Assembly (NCBI GenBank): GCA_019359235.1
Contig: JAHHHT010000005.1
Location: 62,001 to 126,000 of the forward strand
DNA: 64,000 nucleotides
Source: Oscillatoria princeps RMCB-10
Lineage (GTDB): Bacteria > Cyanobacteriota > Cyanobacteriia > Cyanobacteriales > Oscillatoriaceae
Direction: 5' to 3'
The position numbers were made by a program, and so were the translations under genes. Positions 18,420 through 28,561 of this stretch are shown here, piece by piece. The notes below the pieces were generated by a model, which did not search any database, was not told the origin of the DNA, and saw only the letters and a list, made by a program, of their open reading frames with translations. The first letter of the stretch is position 1, and every line of letters starts with the position of its first letter.

Positions 18420-20234
18420 CTACGATCTTACGCCCATCTGCACCCGCCAGAGACCGGCATATATCCCCTGCTGTTCGAGCAGCTCTTCGTGCCGGCCCCA
18501 CTCTACCAGTTTCCCATGTTCCATGACATAAATGCAATCGGCATTTCGCACAGTGGAGAGCCGGTGAGCAATGGCAATCGCAGTCCGGTTCTGGATAATC
18601 CGCTCCAGAGAGCGCTGAATCGCCGCTTCTGTCTCGTTATCCACTGCAGAGGTCGCCTCATCGAGGATGAGTACCGGCGGGTTCTTCAAAACCGCTCGGG
18701 CGATGGCGACTCTTTGCCGCTGCCCCCCTGACAATTTCTGCCCCCGCTCGCCTACAATTGTCTCATACTGGTGCGGGAGTTGCGTGATAAATTCGTGAGC
18801 TTCCGCAACTTTCGCGGCAGCTATTATGTCTGCCGGCGCGGCGTCAAACGTGCCGTAGGCGATATTCTCGGCTACGGTGCCGTGAAATAAAAACACGTCC
18901 TGACTGACTAAGCCAATGGAGCGGCGCAAATCTTTGAGATTCAGTTCGCGCAACTCAACGCCATCCAGGGTGATGCTGCCAGATTGAATTTCGTACAGCC
19001 GCAGCAATAGTTTGACTAATGTGCTTTTACCGGAGCCGGTGGAGCCGACAATCGCGATAGTTTTGCCGGCGGGAATGTGCAGGGAAAGGTTCTTAATCAC
19101 CGGGGCTCTATCCCGGTAAGCAAAAGTCACATCCCGCAACACCAACTCCCCGCGAACAGAGGCGACAGGTAGCGGTTTGTCTCCCGGATGAATGGCAATC
19201 GGAGTGTCGAGCAAGTTGAACACCCGCCTGGTGGAAGCCATCGCCCGCTGATATTGGTCGAAGGTTTCTCCCAGTCGCGTTAAAGGCCACAGCAACCGCT
19301 GTATGAGAAAGACTAGCACGCTGTAGGTGCCGACAGACATTTTGCCGGCAACCGCTTCCATCCCGCCATAGAGCAGCAGTGCGGTGAAGCCGGCTAAAAT
19401 TAGCATCCGAATCAGCGGGACGAAGGCAGCAGAAAGAGCGATAGCGCGGTGGTTGCTTTGCCGGTAGGCTTCGCTTTCTCGCTCCATCCGTTTGGCTTCG
19501 TATTCTTCGGCGGTAAAGCTTTTAATCGTGGTGATGCCGGTGAGATTATTGGCCAGCTGTCCGTTGAGCAGGCTGACTTTTTCCCGCACCTCAGCGTAGC
19601 GGGGTGCGAGGAGGCGCTGAAACCAAACTGAACCCCACAGGATAAACGGCATGGGCAGCATTGCCATCCACGCCACGCTGGGAGCGAGGATAAAGAAAGC
19701 GCCGCCAATAATGATGACTGTTGCAGTTACCTGGAGGATTTCATTGGCTCCAAAATCTAGAAAGCGCTCCAGTTGGTTGATGTCGTCACTGAGTACAGAC
19801 ATCAGTGCGCCGGTGCTGCGCTCTTCAAAATAAGCGATCTCCAGTTCTTGGATGTGCCGGTAGGCATCCTGGCGCAACTCGTGCTGGATGTTCTGACCGA
19901 TATTGCGCCACAGACGGGCGTAAGCGTACTCAAATACAGATTCGAGTATCCAAACGATGACAGTCAGAACCGAAAGGATTAGGAATTGCCCGTAGATATC
20001 TTTAACGCCGAGTTTAGCGATGAGGGAGTCTTGTTTTTTGACTACCACATCGACAGCGACTCCGATTAAGCCGGGGGGTGCCAAGTCGAAGATTTTATTG
20101 AGGATGGAGCAAACCGTTGCCTGCCATATTTGGGCGCGATACTTGTGCCCATAGTCGAGCAGACGCCGCAGGGGGTGCGCCGTTTTTGGGAGTTTCCGCC
20201 GGGAGGGGGGAGGGGGGGTTGGAGTTTTTGTCAT
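18420..20234 (-). CDS. ABC exporter, fused membrane and ATPase domains
   Basis: The 604-residue protein has an N-terminal type I exporter membrane domain with about six helices (residues 35-330) and a C-terminal ATPase with Walker [11 protein letters not shown]-loop SQDVFLFHG, signature LSGGQRQR, Walker [13 protein letters not shown] and the H-loop in IAHRLSTV. It is a half-transporter that should work as a homodimer in the cytoplasmic membrane, like the MsbA/lipid and multidrug exporters. The substrate cannot be read from the sequence. It begins with a Pro-rich cytoplasmic tail. Confidence 0.9.
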   Translation of the reverse strand: MTKTPTPPPPSRRKLPKTAHPLRRLLDYGHKYRAQIWQATVCSILNKIFDLAPPGLIGVAVDVVVKKQDSLIAKLGVKDIYGQFLILSVLTVIVWILESVFEYAYARLWRNIGQNIQHELRQDAYRHIQELEIAYFEERSTGALMSVLSDDINQLERFLDFGANEILQVTATVIIIGGAFFILAPSVAWMAMLPMPFILWGSVWFQRLLAPRYAEVREKVSLLNGQLANNLTGITTIKSFTAEEYEAKRMERESEAYRQSNHRAIALSAAFVPLIRMLILAGFTALLLYGGMEAVAGKMSVGTYSVLVFLIQRLLWPLTRLGETFDQYQRAMASTRRVFNLLDTPIAIHPGDKPLPVASVRGELVLRDVTFAYRDRAPVIKNLSLHIPAGKTIAIVGSTGSGKSTLVKLLLRLYEIQSGSITLDGVELRELNLKDLRRSIGLVSQDVFLFHGTVAENIAYGTFDAAPADIIAAAKVAEAHEFITQLPHQYETIVGERGQKLSGGQRQRVAIARAVLKNPPVLILDEATSAVDNETEAAIQRSLERIIQNRTAIAIAHRLSTVRNADCIYVMEHGKLVEWGRHEELLEQQGIYAGLWRVQMGVRS

Positions 20235-20410
20235 TTGTTCTATAGAGACGCGGAATTGACATTAAACGCTCTGATCGCGGCGTTGGGGTGCCGGTGCGAG
20301 CAGTGGAGACACCGGCTTTTCGCTCCGCTCAATTGCCAGATAGCGAAACCCTTGCCTTGCGGGTTTCGCTGTAGTGCCGCTCATTCTATGAGCCCGGTAT
20401 CTCCTACTCT

Positions 20411-21586
20411 CTATCCTCTGACAATTTTAATTATACTCGCCGCCCGCGTCGCCTTTTCCCGCGCCTCCTCAACATTGCTCCCCTTCGCCAAAGCCACCCC
20501 CATCCGCCGAAAAGGACGGGAATCCGGCTTGCCAAACAGCCGCAAATCTACATCTGGCTCAGCCAAAGCATCTGCCACCCCTTCAAAGGAAATCGAATCC
20601 GAATGCTCCCTCGCTAAAATCACCGCACTCGCGGAAGCACCCAGCTGCTCAATCTTGGGCACCGGCAACCCTAAAACCGCTCTCAGGTGCAGCTCAAACT
20701 CATTCAGATTCTGCGAAATTAGCGTCACCATCCCTGTATCGTGCGGGCGGGGCGAAAGTTCCGAGAAAATCACCTCATCTTTCGTGATAAAAAACTCAAC
20801 CCCAAAGATGCCGGCACCCCCCAGCGCATCCGTCACTTTTTTCGCAATCGCCTGCGCTGACAAAACCTGCGCCTCAGAAATCCCCGCCGGCTGCCAAGAT
20901 TCTTGATAGTCCCCGCGCTCTTGCCGGTGCCCGATGGGCGGGCAGAAAATCGTCGGTGCGTCCCACTGCTTAACTGTCAGCAAGGTAATCTCTATCTCAA
21001 AATTGATGAACTCCTCAACTATCACCTTTTGGGTGTCGCCCCTAGAACCCTCAATCGCGTAATTCCAGGCTTTTTCCACCTGATTTCGGTCTTTCACCAC
21101 CGACTGACCCTTGCCAGAAGAAGACATCACCGGCTTCACCACATTAGGAAAACCGATAGACTCCGAAACCTCAACCAGCTCCTCCAGCGATGTCGCATAA
21201 GCATATTGAGCCGTCCTCACGCCCAGGTGCCGGTGAGCCAGTTCCCGGATTCTGTCGCGATTCATCGTGTAGTCCGTTGCCTTCGCCGTCGGGATTACCG
21301 TGATGCCTCGCCCCTCAAATTCTAGCAACTTCTCTGTGCGGATTGCCTCAATTTCTGGTATAATGAAATCGGGCCTGTGTTTCTCGACAATCCTTTCCAA
21401 GTCCTCAGCACTGAGCATGGAAATCACTTCGCTGGCGTCAGCCACCTGCATTGCCGGTGCGTTGGCGTAGCGGTCAACGGCAACAACAAAATTGCCGAGT
21501 CGTTGAGCCGCGATCACAAATTCCTTGCCCAACTCTCCCGACCCCAACAGCATCAATTTTTGAGGCAGTTTAATCGATTTTGCCAT
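20411..21586 (-). CDS. purT: Formate-dependent phosphoribosylglycinamide formyltransferase (GAR transformylase 2)
   Basis: The start at 21586 ([10 protein letters not shown]) is preferred over an in-frame TTG eight codons earlier. The 391-residue protein is an ATP-grasp enzyme: N-terminal [20 protein letters not shown] and [17 protein letters not shown], central [13 protein letters not shown] nucleotide loop, and the family's [20 protein letters not shown] with metal ligands. It makes formyl-GAR from GAR, formate and ATP in purine synthesis. Length and motifs match PurT throughout. It is a single gene, with the ABC exporter downstream on the same strand. Confidence 0.93.
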   Translation of the reverse strand: MAKSIKLPQKLMLLGSGELGKEFVIAAQRLGNFVVAVDRYANAPAMQVADASEVISMLSAEDLERIVEKHRPDFIIPEIEAIRTEKLLEFEGRGITVIPTAKATDYTMNRDRIRELAHRHLGVRTAQYAYATSLEELVEVSESIGFPNVVKPVMSSSGKGQSVVKDRNQVEKAWNYAIEGSRGDTQKVIVEEFINFEIEITLLTVKQWDAPTIFCPPIGHRQERGDYQESWQPAGISEAQVLSAQAIAKKVTDALGGAGIFGVEFFITKDEVIFSELSPRPHDTGMVTLISQNLNEFELHLRAVLGLPVPKIEQLGASASAVILAREHSDSISFEGVADALAEPDVDLRLFGKPDSRPFRRMGVALAKGSNVEEAREKATRAASIIKIVRG

Positions 21587-21637
21587 TGATTGGTTGACCC
21601 CGATCTGCAACTTGAGTAAATTTATTGTATCCCCAGT

Positions 21638-21795
21638 TGCTACCTACAAGTCTAAGCATCCATATCCCCCCAAACGGGGCGGTCGTGCCGCACCGCCCTA
21701 CAAAGGGGGGCGCTTTGAGATTGTTCCCCCCCTTTTGAAGGGGGGGCTAGGGGGGGATCTAGCCTTGACTCACTTGTAAGTAGCAACTTGAGTTA
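21638..21795. repeat. MITE-like element, copy 1, carrying nested palindromes
   Basis: The left end AGTTGCTACCTACAAGT is matched by the inverted right end ACTTGTAAGTAGCAACTT. Inside are CCCCCC/GGGGGG arms and GGGGGGGATCTA near the right end. An extra palindrome (GGGGCGGTCGTGCCGCACCGCCC) sits in the left half and is absent from the second copy at 43393-43527. No coding capacity. Confidence 0.6.
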
Positions 21796-21942
21796 TTGTA
21801 CCAGATACCGCGCACCCTTCTCAATCAGGGCGGAGGCTCCGCCTCCCAGCTGTTCCAGGCAGCTCCTAGGAACAAGAAAATACTCCCCCTCCCCGAAGCG
21901 CGGGGAGGGGGTAGGGGGGTGGGGTTTCTTCTTACCCCGCAC

Positions 21943-22422
21943 CTAATTGAACCGAGCGCCGCGAGATGTTAAATCCCAGCGCAGCTCGTCCGCTATGCCA
22001 ATCCCTGCGCCAAACCGGCACCCGTCAACGAGCGCACCTAACCATATCGTTTCATTGAGAGTTGCGCCGGTTAAATCCGCATCTCTCAAGTCAGCAGCCG
22101 TAAAATTGGCAAACAGTAGATCGGCATTGACTAACCGGCTCCCTCTCAAGTTCGCCCCGGATAAATCGCCCCGGATGAAGTTCACCCCATCTAGAACCAA
22201 CCCCGATAAATCGGCTCCTCGGAGGTTAGGGAATTTCACCCGGTGCCGGTTGCCGATAAACCGCATCGCACAGGCTACATTTGCCTCATTCAAAGGCATT
22301 TTAGTTAAAAACTCGTAACGCGCTAACCCCAGGTTATCAAGCACCCGCAGGCGTTCTTTAGGGGTTTGTTCGAGAAACTGGATGCAGCTGCTGCGCAAGT
22401 CTTGAGTGGGGGAGTTCAGCAT
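21943..22422 (-). CDS. Pentapeptide repeat protein
   Basis: The 159-residue protein has an N-terminal helical part (FLEQTPKERLRVLDNLGL) and then tandem A(D/N)LXX pentapeptides from about residue 72: LRGADLSGLVLDGVNF, LSGANLRGSRLVNADLLFAN and ADLRDADLTGATLNE. These fold into a right-handed quadrilateral beta-helix. Such proteins are abundant in cyanobacteria and mostly of unknown function. No signal peptide or membrane segment is seen. Confidence 0.85.
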   Translation of the reverse strand: MLNSPTQDLRSSCIQFLEQTPKERLRVLDNLGLARYEFLTKMPLNEANVACAMRFIGNRHRVKFPNLRGADLSGLVLDGVNFIRGDLSGANLRGSRLVNADLLFANFTAADLRDADLTGATLNETIWLGALVDGCRFGAGIGIADELRWDLTSRGARFN

Positions 22423-22599
22423 TAGAGCAATGGACAGTGAGGTTAGGACAAGACGTCTCTCTGGATCTCCACAGACATCATCGACAGGCTTTTCGGCCTG
22501 TCCTACAGGTATAACAAATCCGCAGGGCAGGCGTCGCGCCTGCCCTCAAAAACCCCCCTCCCCGCGTGCCGGGAGGGGGCTGGGGGGAGGGGCAGCAAT

Positions 22600-23019
22600 C
22601 TACCGCTCAATCTTGACAGAAAGAATCTTGTCACCCTTGCGGATAGCATTGACTACATCCATGTCCTCCGTTTTGCCAAAGGTGGTGTGGACTCCATCCA
22701 AGTGCGTTTGGGGAGAGTGGCAAATAAAAAATTGACTCCCACCCGTATCGCGACCGGCATGAGCCATCGATAGCGTGCCAGCCAGGTGTTTGTTGGAGTT
22801 AATTTCACACTTAATTTGGTAGCCGGGACCACCCGTTCCATTTCCCTTCGGACAGCCACCTTGTATCATAAAATCCGGGATGACTCGGTGAAAAGTCAGA
22901 CGGTCGTAAAAACCCTTTTCAGACAGTTCAACAAAATTTTTAACCGTATTAGGGGCATCCTTATCGAACAGCTCCAGGTGGATTGTGCCCTTTTCGGTTT
23001 CCATTATAGCGCGGGTCAT
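22600..23019 (-). CDS. Peptidyl-prolyl cis-trans isomerase, cyclophilin type
   Basis: The start is the ATG at 23019 ([11 protein letters not shown]), preceded by GGAAAGGAAAAGCC. The 139-residue protein is a compact cytoplasmic cyclophilin with the catalytic [13 protein letters not shown] segment, [14 protein letters not shown] and the [11 protein letters not shown] motif. It catalyses proline isomerisation during protein folding. All active-site residues (Arg in FHRV, Phe and Gln in SQFF, His in HLDG) are present. Confidence 0.92.
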   Translation of the reverse strand: MTRAIMETEKGTIHLELFDKDAPNTVKNFVELSEKGFYDRLTFHRVIPDFMIQGGCPKGNGTGGPGYQIKCEINSNKHLAGTLSMAHAGRDTGGSQFFICHSPQTHLDGVHTTFGKTEDMDVVNAIRKGDKILSVKIER

Positions 23020-23224
23020 GGCTTTTCCTTTCCAAAGGATGATTGACAATTTATCGGGTGGGCGATATAATCTGCAGCCCGTAGCTGTAGCGGTCGCCCA
23101 CCGCCCTACTATCGTAGCTCAAAAATACCCCCGAGCGACTTTCTCCAATTAAACTTCACAATTTATTAAGATCAGTGTCTGGCGTCCCGAGCAGGTGTTG
23201 CGCGAACACCTGCTTCTTTTCTCT

Positions 23225-23410
23225 CTACTCCCCCGCATTAAAAGCCATCTGCCAAAAATCATTCTCCAAACTGGCCACCTTCAAAAAAGCTTCTTCCGCT
23301 TACAGCCGCACCGTTTGTGGCGCAGTAGCGAGCGCCTCATCCGCTTGCCATTCCAAGAGTTTTACATACTCCGTAAAACCGGCATTTACCCAGTATGCAA
23401 ACTCACTGTA
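23225..23410 (-). pseudogene. TenA/thiaminase-II family, C-terminal remnant cut by an R1 repeat
   Basis: Reading the minus strand from 23410 gives YSEFAYWVNAGFTEYVKLLE, WQADEALATAPQTVRL, a TAA stop, then AEEAFLKVASLENDFWQMAF and NAGE ending in TAG at 23225. This resembles the C-terminal helices of TenA proteins, including the closing FW-x-MA motif. The upstream part of the gene is missing: an R1 double palindrome begins at the first readable codon. The internal stop and the truncation indicate a dead gene. Confidence 0.5.
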
Positions 23411-23466
23411 GCGCGATTTATCGCGTCTCTACAATATATACAGACGCGATAAATCGCGTCCCTACA
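23404..23466. repeat. Two R1 palindromes back to back
   Basis: GCGCGATTTATCGCGTCTCT is followed across an AT-rich joint by an inverted R1 (CAGACGCGATAAATCGCGTC). R1 is the GTAGAGACGCGATTTATCGC family also found near 9613, 37278, 48569, 48678 and, inside a gene, 54230. The surrounding 23020-23568 gap otherwise holds only the tenA remnant. Confidence 0.65.
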
Positions 23467-23568
23467 AGAGAGCTACCCCGATCTTCCCCATTATAGTAAG
23501 ACTTCCCAAGTTTACAGGAGAGGGCGTCACCCCAACGCCCTCTTGAGTAGCGCTCAGGCGCAGCGCCC

Positions 23569-24993
23569 TCAAAGTGTCGCCTGAGTTTGTTCCCTTTCCA
23601 GAATCCTGAATATTCTGTTGGCTCGCTCGCCTAACGGGGTTGGCTCCCGATCGAACCGCAATTCCACGAGCGTAGTCGTGAACGGGTAGAAAAACTTCTT
23701 CTCCCCATCTTTGAGAAGCTCTGAAAGGTTTATCTCACCAATCCACATCCCAGAAGGGCTGATTTTCTCCTCCTCGATCCCTGACTTGTTCTCTATAAAC
23801 CCGTGATAGATAACAAGCGCCGATCCGGACGTCGTAATCAGGCGCATCCACAGATTGTCCAGCTGAGGGATAGTGTCCAGGTTCATGTAGAAGCATCGCA
23901 AGCTTTTGTCGCGAGTGTTGGTGTGCACCCGTAAGTCGAACCCCTTTAGCGGTTGTTCTTTACCGTTCAGGCGCGTGAACAGCTCTATATTGTAATCAGT
24001 AATCGGATCGTCGCGCTCGTCCACTGCGCGGATGACAAACTGCTGCCACTTCTCTGGTTTATTCTCCGCCTTCTGCATGAACTGCCTAGCTTGAGTGTAC
24101 CAATTTTTGAGTTCGGTTTCGTCTGACACCTGCAACGCCTCACTCACCATTTCCACCAGCTCCTCAGTGGGCTTGCTCAAGATCGTGCTGTGGTTCAGCC
24201 CATCAACCAAAACCACCGGCATGACACCAGCATTCACCCACTCGCCGAATTTCAGGCGGCTTTTGAGATCCGTCAGTTCCGGATTCTTTGTCAGATCGAT
24301 AACCAGCTTGCGAGTGTTGAGGGCGGAACCCGCCCAGCGCACAGTCCCGTCTGTACCCGTCTCGCTCGCCAATTTAGCGATCCCGTCATATTTGCTCGTA
24401 CCGCAAAAGATAAACACGTATGGCGTGTCCGCATTCGCTCCATAAAAGGGTTGATTGCCGGTCAAATCTTTATGCGCCAAATCCCAGGTGAACCGGCTCC
24501 CCAACTCCAGACTCTCCAGAATCTTATCCCCCGCCTCCAAAAAGTCGGGTCCCAACATTCTGTTCCCCTTGAACAGCGAACCGAGCCAACTCCTTCCCTT
24601 GTGCGCCAAGGGAGATCCAAAACTTGCGGGGGCAAATCCTATCAGGCGCTTGAGCCGGTTGCGCCGCACTTTTCCGTAAGCAGTCAGCCATGAGCGGATG
24701 ACGAGCATGCCGGTGGAGTGGACAATGGCGTCAAACGGCTGGCTGTCATTTTTCAAGATAGGGTGGATGCGCAGCGCCCGGTCGAACCCCTCGGCGATGT
24801 CCTTAACCGTCACTTCATTAGTCAGCGAAAGGTAGTTGCAGGGGTAGAGGTGCTCAACATCGTAACCCCGCTTTTCTAGATCCTTTTCCCAAGCCTGGAA
24901 CGCCCTCCCATTACTCGAATAGCCGTGAATCAAGACAAGTGGATTTCTTCTCATAGAGGTATCTTTTCCCCGATTGATGGGTAGATCTGACAT
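23569..24993 (-). CDS. Lipase-like alpha/beta hydrolase with extra C-terminal domain
   Basis: The 474-residue protein starts at 24993; an ATG 13 codons later (MRRNPLVLIHG) is an equal candidate. Residues 14-290 form an alpha/beta hydrolase: LVLIHGYSSNGRAFQ, then the nucleophile region AIVHSTGMLVIRSW with Ser in HSTG, and a C-terminal His in LVDGLNHSTI. The last 170 residues, with FVIRAVDERDDPITDYNIEL, look like a beta-sandwich of the kind that follows lipase domains. Substrate and location are unknown; no signal peptide is visible. Confidence 0.75.
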   Translation of the reverse strand: MSDLPINRGKDTSMRRNPLVLIHGYSSNGRAFQAWEKDLEKRGYDVEHLYPCNYLSLTNEVTVKDIAEGFDRALRIHPILKNDSQPFDAIVHSTGMLVIRSWLTAYGKVRRNRLKRLIGFAPASFGSPLAHKGRSWLGSLFKGNRMLGPDFLEAGDKILESLELGSRFTWDLAHKDLTGNQPFYGANADTPYVFIFCGTSKYDGIAKLASETGTDGTVRWAGSALNTRKLVIDLTKNPELTDLKSRLKFGEWVNAGVMPVVLVDGLNHSTILSKPTEELVEMVSEALQVSDETELKNWYTQARQFMQKAENKPEKWQQFVIRAVDERDDPITDYNIELFTRLNGKEQPLKGFDLRVHTNTRDKSLRCFYMNLDTIPQLDNLWMRLITTSGSALVIYHGFIENKSGIEEEKISPSGMWIGEINLSELLKDGEKKFFYPFTTTLVELRFDREPTPLGERANRIFRILEREQTQATL

Positions 24994-25189
24994 CTTTCCA
25001 TTTATACCAATCTCCCACCCAGTAGCGGCGATTGTTCAGAGTGGGGGCGGGTTTATTCAGGATATCTGCCGGTGTCAAAGGATACCGGATCGCACCCGCC
25101 CCTACCTAATTAACCCTGGAAAGCTTCCAGGGATTAAGCAGTTAGAGCGCTGTCATCAAAGCGGCTGTCCTTGAAAAATTTGCAGGAAT

Positions 25190-27115
25190 TTACGCCCCCA
25201 GTTCAGCAAGCTCTAACCAGCGCTCAGTCGCCGCATCGATCGCCAGCTTCAGCCGCTCCACCCGCTCGTACAATTCTCGCACCTTGGTGACTTCCCCAGG
25301 CGGTGCACTGTAAAGCGCCTTCTCAACCTCCGCTTTCTCCGCCTCCAGATCGGCAATCTTGCCTTCCAGCATCTCAAACTCGCGCTTCTCTTTAGATGAC
25401 AGCTTGCGCGGCTTGCTGCTGTCCTGCTGTGACTTCCACGATTTCGGCTGAGTCTCCTTCAGCTTCTCCTTGACACCGGCACTCTCGCGTGATGCAGCTT
25501 CTTCCTCCTCCCGCTTGAAGTCCAGGTAAACCGTGTAATTTCCCGGATACTGCCGCAACTTGCCCCCCTCCTCAAAGGCAAAAATCGTATCCACCGTGCG
25601 GTCTAGGAAATAGCGGTCGTGGGAAACAGCAATCACGCAGCCGTTAAAATCCTCCAGATACTCTTCCAGCACCGCCAGCGTTTGCACGTCCAAGTCATTC
25701 GTCGGCTCATCCAGAATCAGCACATTCGGCGCACTCATCAGCACCCGCAACAAAAACAGCCGGCGTTTCTCACCGCCAGAAAGCTTGTGGATAGGCGCAT
25801 ACTGCTGGTTCCCCGGAAACAAGAAACGCTCCAGCATCTGAGAAGCGCTAATCTGAGATCCGTCCGCCGTCTTGACAAATTCACCCTCTTCCTTTATATA
25901 CTCAATCACCCGCTGATTCTCATTCATCGCCGCCAGCAACTCCTCAGAATGCTGGTCGAAATAGCCGATGTGAATAGTAGAGCCAATCTCCACCGCACCG
26001 GCATCCGGCTGAACCCGCCCCGTAATAATATCCATCAAAGTCGATTTTCCCGCACCATTGCCCCCAATAATGCCGATGCGTTCTTCCGGAGTTAACTCGT
26101 AAGTAAAATCCTTAATTAACACCCGACCGCCATAACTTTTACCCACCTTCACCAGATCGATCACTTTTTTCCCAATGCGCCGGCTGGGAGTAGAAATATC
26201 CACCTTACCTTCAGCCTGCTTAAACTCCGCAGCCCGCATTTCCGCAATGCGCTGAATCCGAGCTTTCTGTTTCGTACTCCGAGCTTTTGGCCCCCGGCTC
26301 AGCCATTCCAGCTCGCGGCGCAGCACCCCCTGATGTTTGCGCAGACTGCTAGCCGCCGCATCTTCCGAGAGAGCTTTTTTCTCCAGATAGTAAGAATAAT
26401 TCCCGTCGTAAGTGTACAGATCGCCCCGGTCGATTTCTATAATCCGATTGGTGACGCGATCCAGAAAATAGCGGTCGTGAGTGATCAGCAAAAGCGCCCC
26501 ACGAAAGCGGTTCAAATAACTTTGCAACCACTCAACCGACAGAGCGTCCAGATGGTTTGTCGGCTCATCCATCAGCAGCACATCTGGCTCTGACAGCAAC
26601 GCAGCTGCTAGGGCGATGCGCTTGCGGTAGCCGCCCGAAAGACTGCCAATCCGGGCGTTGACATCTTCAATCCCCAGCTTAGTCAGAATAATTTTAGCAT
26701 TCGTCTCCAATTCCCAACCGCCGGCAGCATCCATCCGCTGCATCACGCCAGAGAGGCGAGACATCAGCTGGCTGTCTCCCGGCGAGTGAGCCAGCTTGTC
26801 TGAAAGTTCCTCATACTCGCGCACCAGAGCCATTTGCTCGCCGCTGTCCGCAAACACCTGCTCCAGAACCGTGCGGCTCTCATCCAGCTCGGGCTGCTGC
26901 GGCAAATAGACAATCCTGGCTCCAGAATTGATCAAAATTTGACCTGCGTCAACCGGTTCAATGCCGGCAATCATCTTCAACAGCGTCGATTTGCCAGAAC
27001 CGTTGGTGCCGATTAAGCCAACCTTGTCCGTGGCACCCAGGCTAAAACTGGCATCTTTGAGGATTTCCTTGATGCCAAAGTCCTTTTTAACCGATTGCAG
27101 TGTAAAGATACTCAT
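25190..27115 (-). CDS. ABC-F family ATPase, Uup-like
   Basis: The 641-residue protein has two ABC ATPase domains and no membrane segments: Walker A GTNGSGKST and GGNGAGKST, signatures LSGGYRKR and LSGGEKRR, Walker B VLLMDEPTNHLD and VLILDEPTNDLD. The linker between domains is helical. The C-terminal 90 residues are a charged coiled coil (KREFEMLEGKIADLEAEKAE), the arrangement seen in Uup. ABC-F proteins act on ribosomes or, for Uup, in ribosome and DNA-related processes. Position between repeat-rich gaps suggests a single-gene unit. Confidence 0.9.
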   Translation of the reverse strand: MSIFTLQSVKKDFGIKEILKDASFSLGATDKVGLIGTNGSGKSTLLKMIAGIEPVDAGQILINSGARIVYLPQQPELDESRTVLEQVFADSGEQMALVREYEELSDKLAHSPGDSQLMSRLSGVMQRMDAAGGWELETNAKIILTKLGIEDVNARIGSLSGGYRKRIALAAALLSEPDVLLMDEPTNHLDALSVEWLQSYLNRFRGALLLITHDRYFLDRVTNRIIEIDRGDLYTYDGNYSYYLEKKALSEDAAASSLRKHQGVLRRELEWLSRGPKARSTKQKARIQRIAEMRAAEFKQAEGKVDISTPSRRIGKKVIDLVKVGKSYGGRVLIKDFTYELTPEERIGIIGGNGAGKSTLMDIITGRVQPDAGAVEIGSTIHIGYFDQHSEELLAAMNENQRVIEYIKEEGEFVKTADGSQISASQMLERFLFPGNQQYAPIHKLSGGEKRRLFLLRVLMSAPNVLILDEPTNDLDVQTLAVLEEYLEDFNGCVIAVSHDRYFLDRTVDTIFAFEEGGKLRQYPGNYTVYLDFKREEEEAASRESAGVKEKLKETQPKSWKSQQDSSKPRKLSSKEKREFEMLEGKIADLEAEKAEVEKALYSAPPGEVTKVRELYERVERLKLAIDAATERWLELAELGA

Positions 27116-27162
27116 CTACTTCCTATGCGCCACAGACTCCATTACAGTACGTTAGCACTTAA

Positions 27163-27292
27163 CCAGGCCGGGTTAAGAAACCCGGTTTCTTAAAGAAACC
27201 GGGTTTCTGGGACGGTTTCTGGGGTTAAGAAACCGGGTTTCTTAAAGAAACCCGGTTTCTGGGAGGGTTTCTGGGACGGTTTCTGGGACTGC
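27163..27292. repeat. Tandem R3 palindromes
   Basis: Two large hairpin units built from AAGAAACCCGGTTTCTT and its inverse follow each other, joined by GGGACGGTTTCTGGG-type spacers that are themselves duplicated. The whole spans the gap between the ABC-F gene start and the next gene's end. Confidence 0.7.
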
Positions 27293-27303
27293 CACACCGG
27301 CTG

Positions 27304-28359
27304 TCAGTCCGCATCTGAGCGCGTGACGCCCTCAATTTCCAAGATAAAATCTGGCCCGTAGGCTTTTGATGGCGTCTGGAAACCGGCAGCCACCTGTCCC
27401 GCCAGCACCTTTTCCACAGCCGCCAGCGCCGTCAGCGCCGTCAGGGTATAGCCTTCAGGACATCGCAACCGGCTCGCAGCCCTTTTGCCCGCCCTGTCTT
27501 GCGCCTCTCCCCAAAACAAACTCATTCCCTGTGCGCGTTCAGCGTCAGTGGGTCCGGGGGGCTGAGCCTGAATCAGGCGCTTCTGGACATTCTGCACCAC
27601 CGGCAAACCGAGCAACCAGCCCAGATACCGGCTCGCCACCATCGCCCGCACGGTGGATTCCGGAAATGCGGCATAGACCTCAATATCCGGAATGCCGGTG
27701 CTGTAATAGGCTGTAGACACATCCCCCCACGGAATCGTCACAGCTTTCACCTCGCCCCGCCCGAAGTCAATCGTCCGGGTTTTCCAGGCGGCGGGAACGG
27801 GAGTGAGTGCGCCGCCGCGCCGCACCAGCCCCCCGCGATGCTGGCTCTCGACCATTGTGGTTGCAGTTCCGCGCGACACCCGGCTGAGCGTTTGAAAGCC
27901 CAGGGCGAGGTGCGTCGCCTCGGGCAATCTTCTCTTCAGGTGCGCCGCCAAGCAATCTGAGGGCACAACGTCAAACCCGACTCCGGGGAGCAGGATCACG
28001 GACGCCGCCAGTGCTTCCGCATCCCGTGCCGCCGCCGCCTCAAAAACGGCGATTTCGCCGGTGATGTCGAGGTAGTGGGTTTTTGTCCGCAAGCAGCCAG
28101 CTATCGCCGGCGCGGAAGTGCGGGAAAAAGGGCCAGCACAGAGGAGCAGTGCCGGCACATCGGAGAGAGCCGCGTCTAGGGCGGCGGCATCTTCCAGGGA
28201 GAAAGCGCGGTACTCCAGCCCCAGTTCGGCGGCTTGCGCCGCCAGTTTGTTTTTGTCGCGCCCGGCGAGTGTCGGGCGAAGTCCTCGCCCAGCGGCCAAA
28301 CGGGCAATCAGACTGCCGGTGTAGCCGTAAGAACCGTAGAGCAAAAAATTTGATGCCAT
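27304..28359 (-). CDS. Saccharopine dehydrogenase-like NAD(P)-binding protein
   Basis: The 351-residue protein begins with a Rossmann motif (LLYGSYGYTGSLIARLAAGR) and continues TLAGRDKNKLAAQAAELGLE, typical of the saccharopine dehydrogenase/trans-acting enoyl reductase group. A second signature is THYLDITGEIAVFEAA, followed by LLPGVGFDVVPSDCLAA. Members are NAD(P)-dependent oxidoreductases on varied substrates; this protein's is unknown. No membrane segment. The start at 28359 is the first in-frame ATG. Confidence 0.85.
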   Translation of the reverse strand: MASNFLLYGSYGYTGSLIARLAAGRGLRPTLAGRDKNKLAAQAAELGLEYRAFSLEDAAALDAALSDVPALLLCAGPFSRTSAPAIAGCLRTKTHYLDITGEIAVFEAAAARDAEALAASVILLPGVGFDVVPSDCLAAHLKRRLPEATHLALGFQTLSRVSRGTATTMVESQHRGGLVRRGGALTPVPAAWKTRTIDFGRGEVKAVTIPWGDVSTAYYSTGIPDIEVYAAFPESTVRAMVASRYLGWLLGLPVVQNVQKRLIQAQPPGPTDAERAQGMSLFWGEAQDRAGKRAASRLRCPEGYTLTALTALAAVEKVLAGQVAAGFQTPSKAYGPDFILEIEGVTRSDAD

Positions 28360-28442
28360 TTTTACAAATTGCTCGTTCTAAGTAGGTGGCATAAATAAAC
28401 TGAAAATAAAGCCGTTCCCCCCTGTCCCGCCTATCCCCGGCT

Positions 28443-28480
28443 GTAGGGTGCGTTCCCTCTCTGAGGGAACGCACCCTACT
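28443..28480. repeat. R2 palindrome
   Basis: GTAGGGTGCGTTCCCTC and GAGGGAACGCACCCTAC flank a short TCT centre, in the divergent gap between the saccharopine-dehydrogenase-like gene and the PTS fusion gene. Confidence 0.7.
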
Positions 28481-28561
28481 TCTAAATAGATATCATTGGT
28501 AAGAGTAGGGCAAATTCAAAAAATCAGGCAGAATTGCCCCTGATAAGGAGCGGGTTGATTG

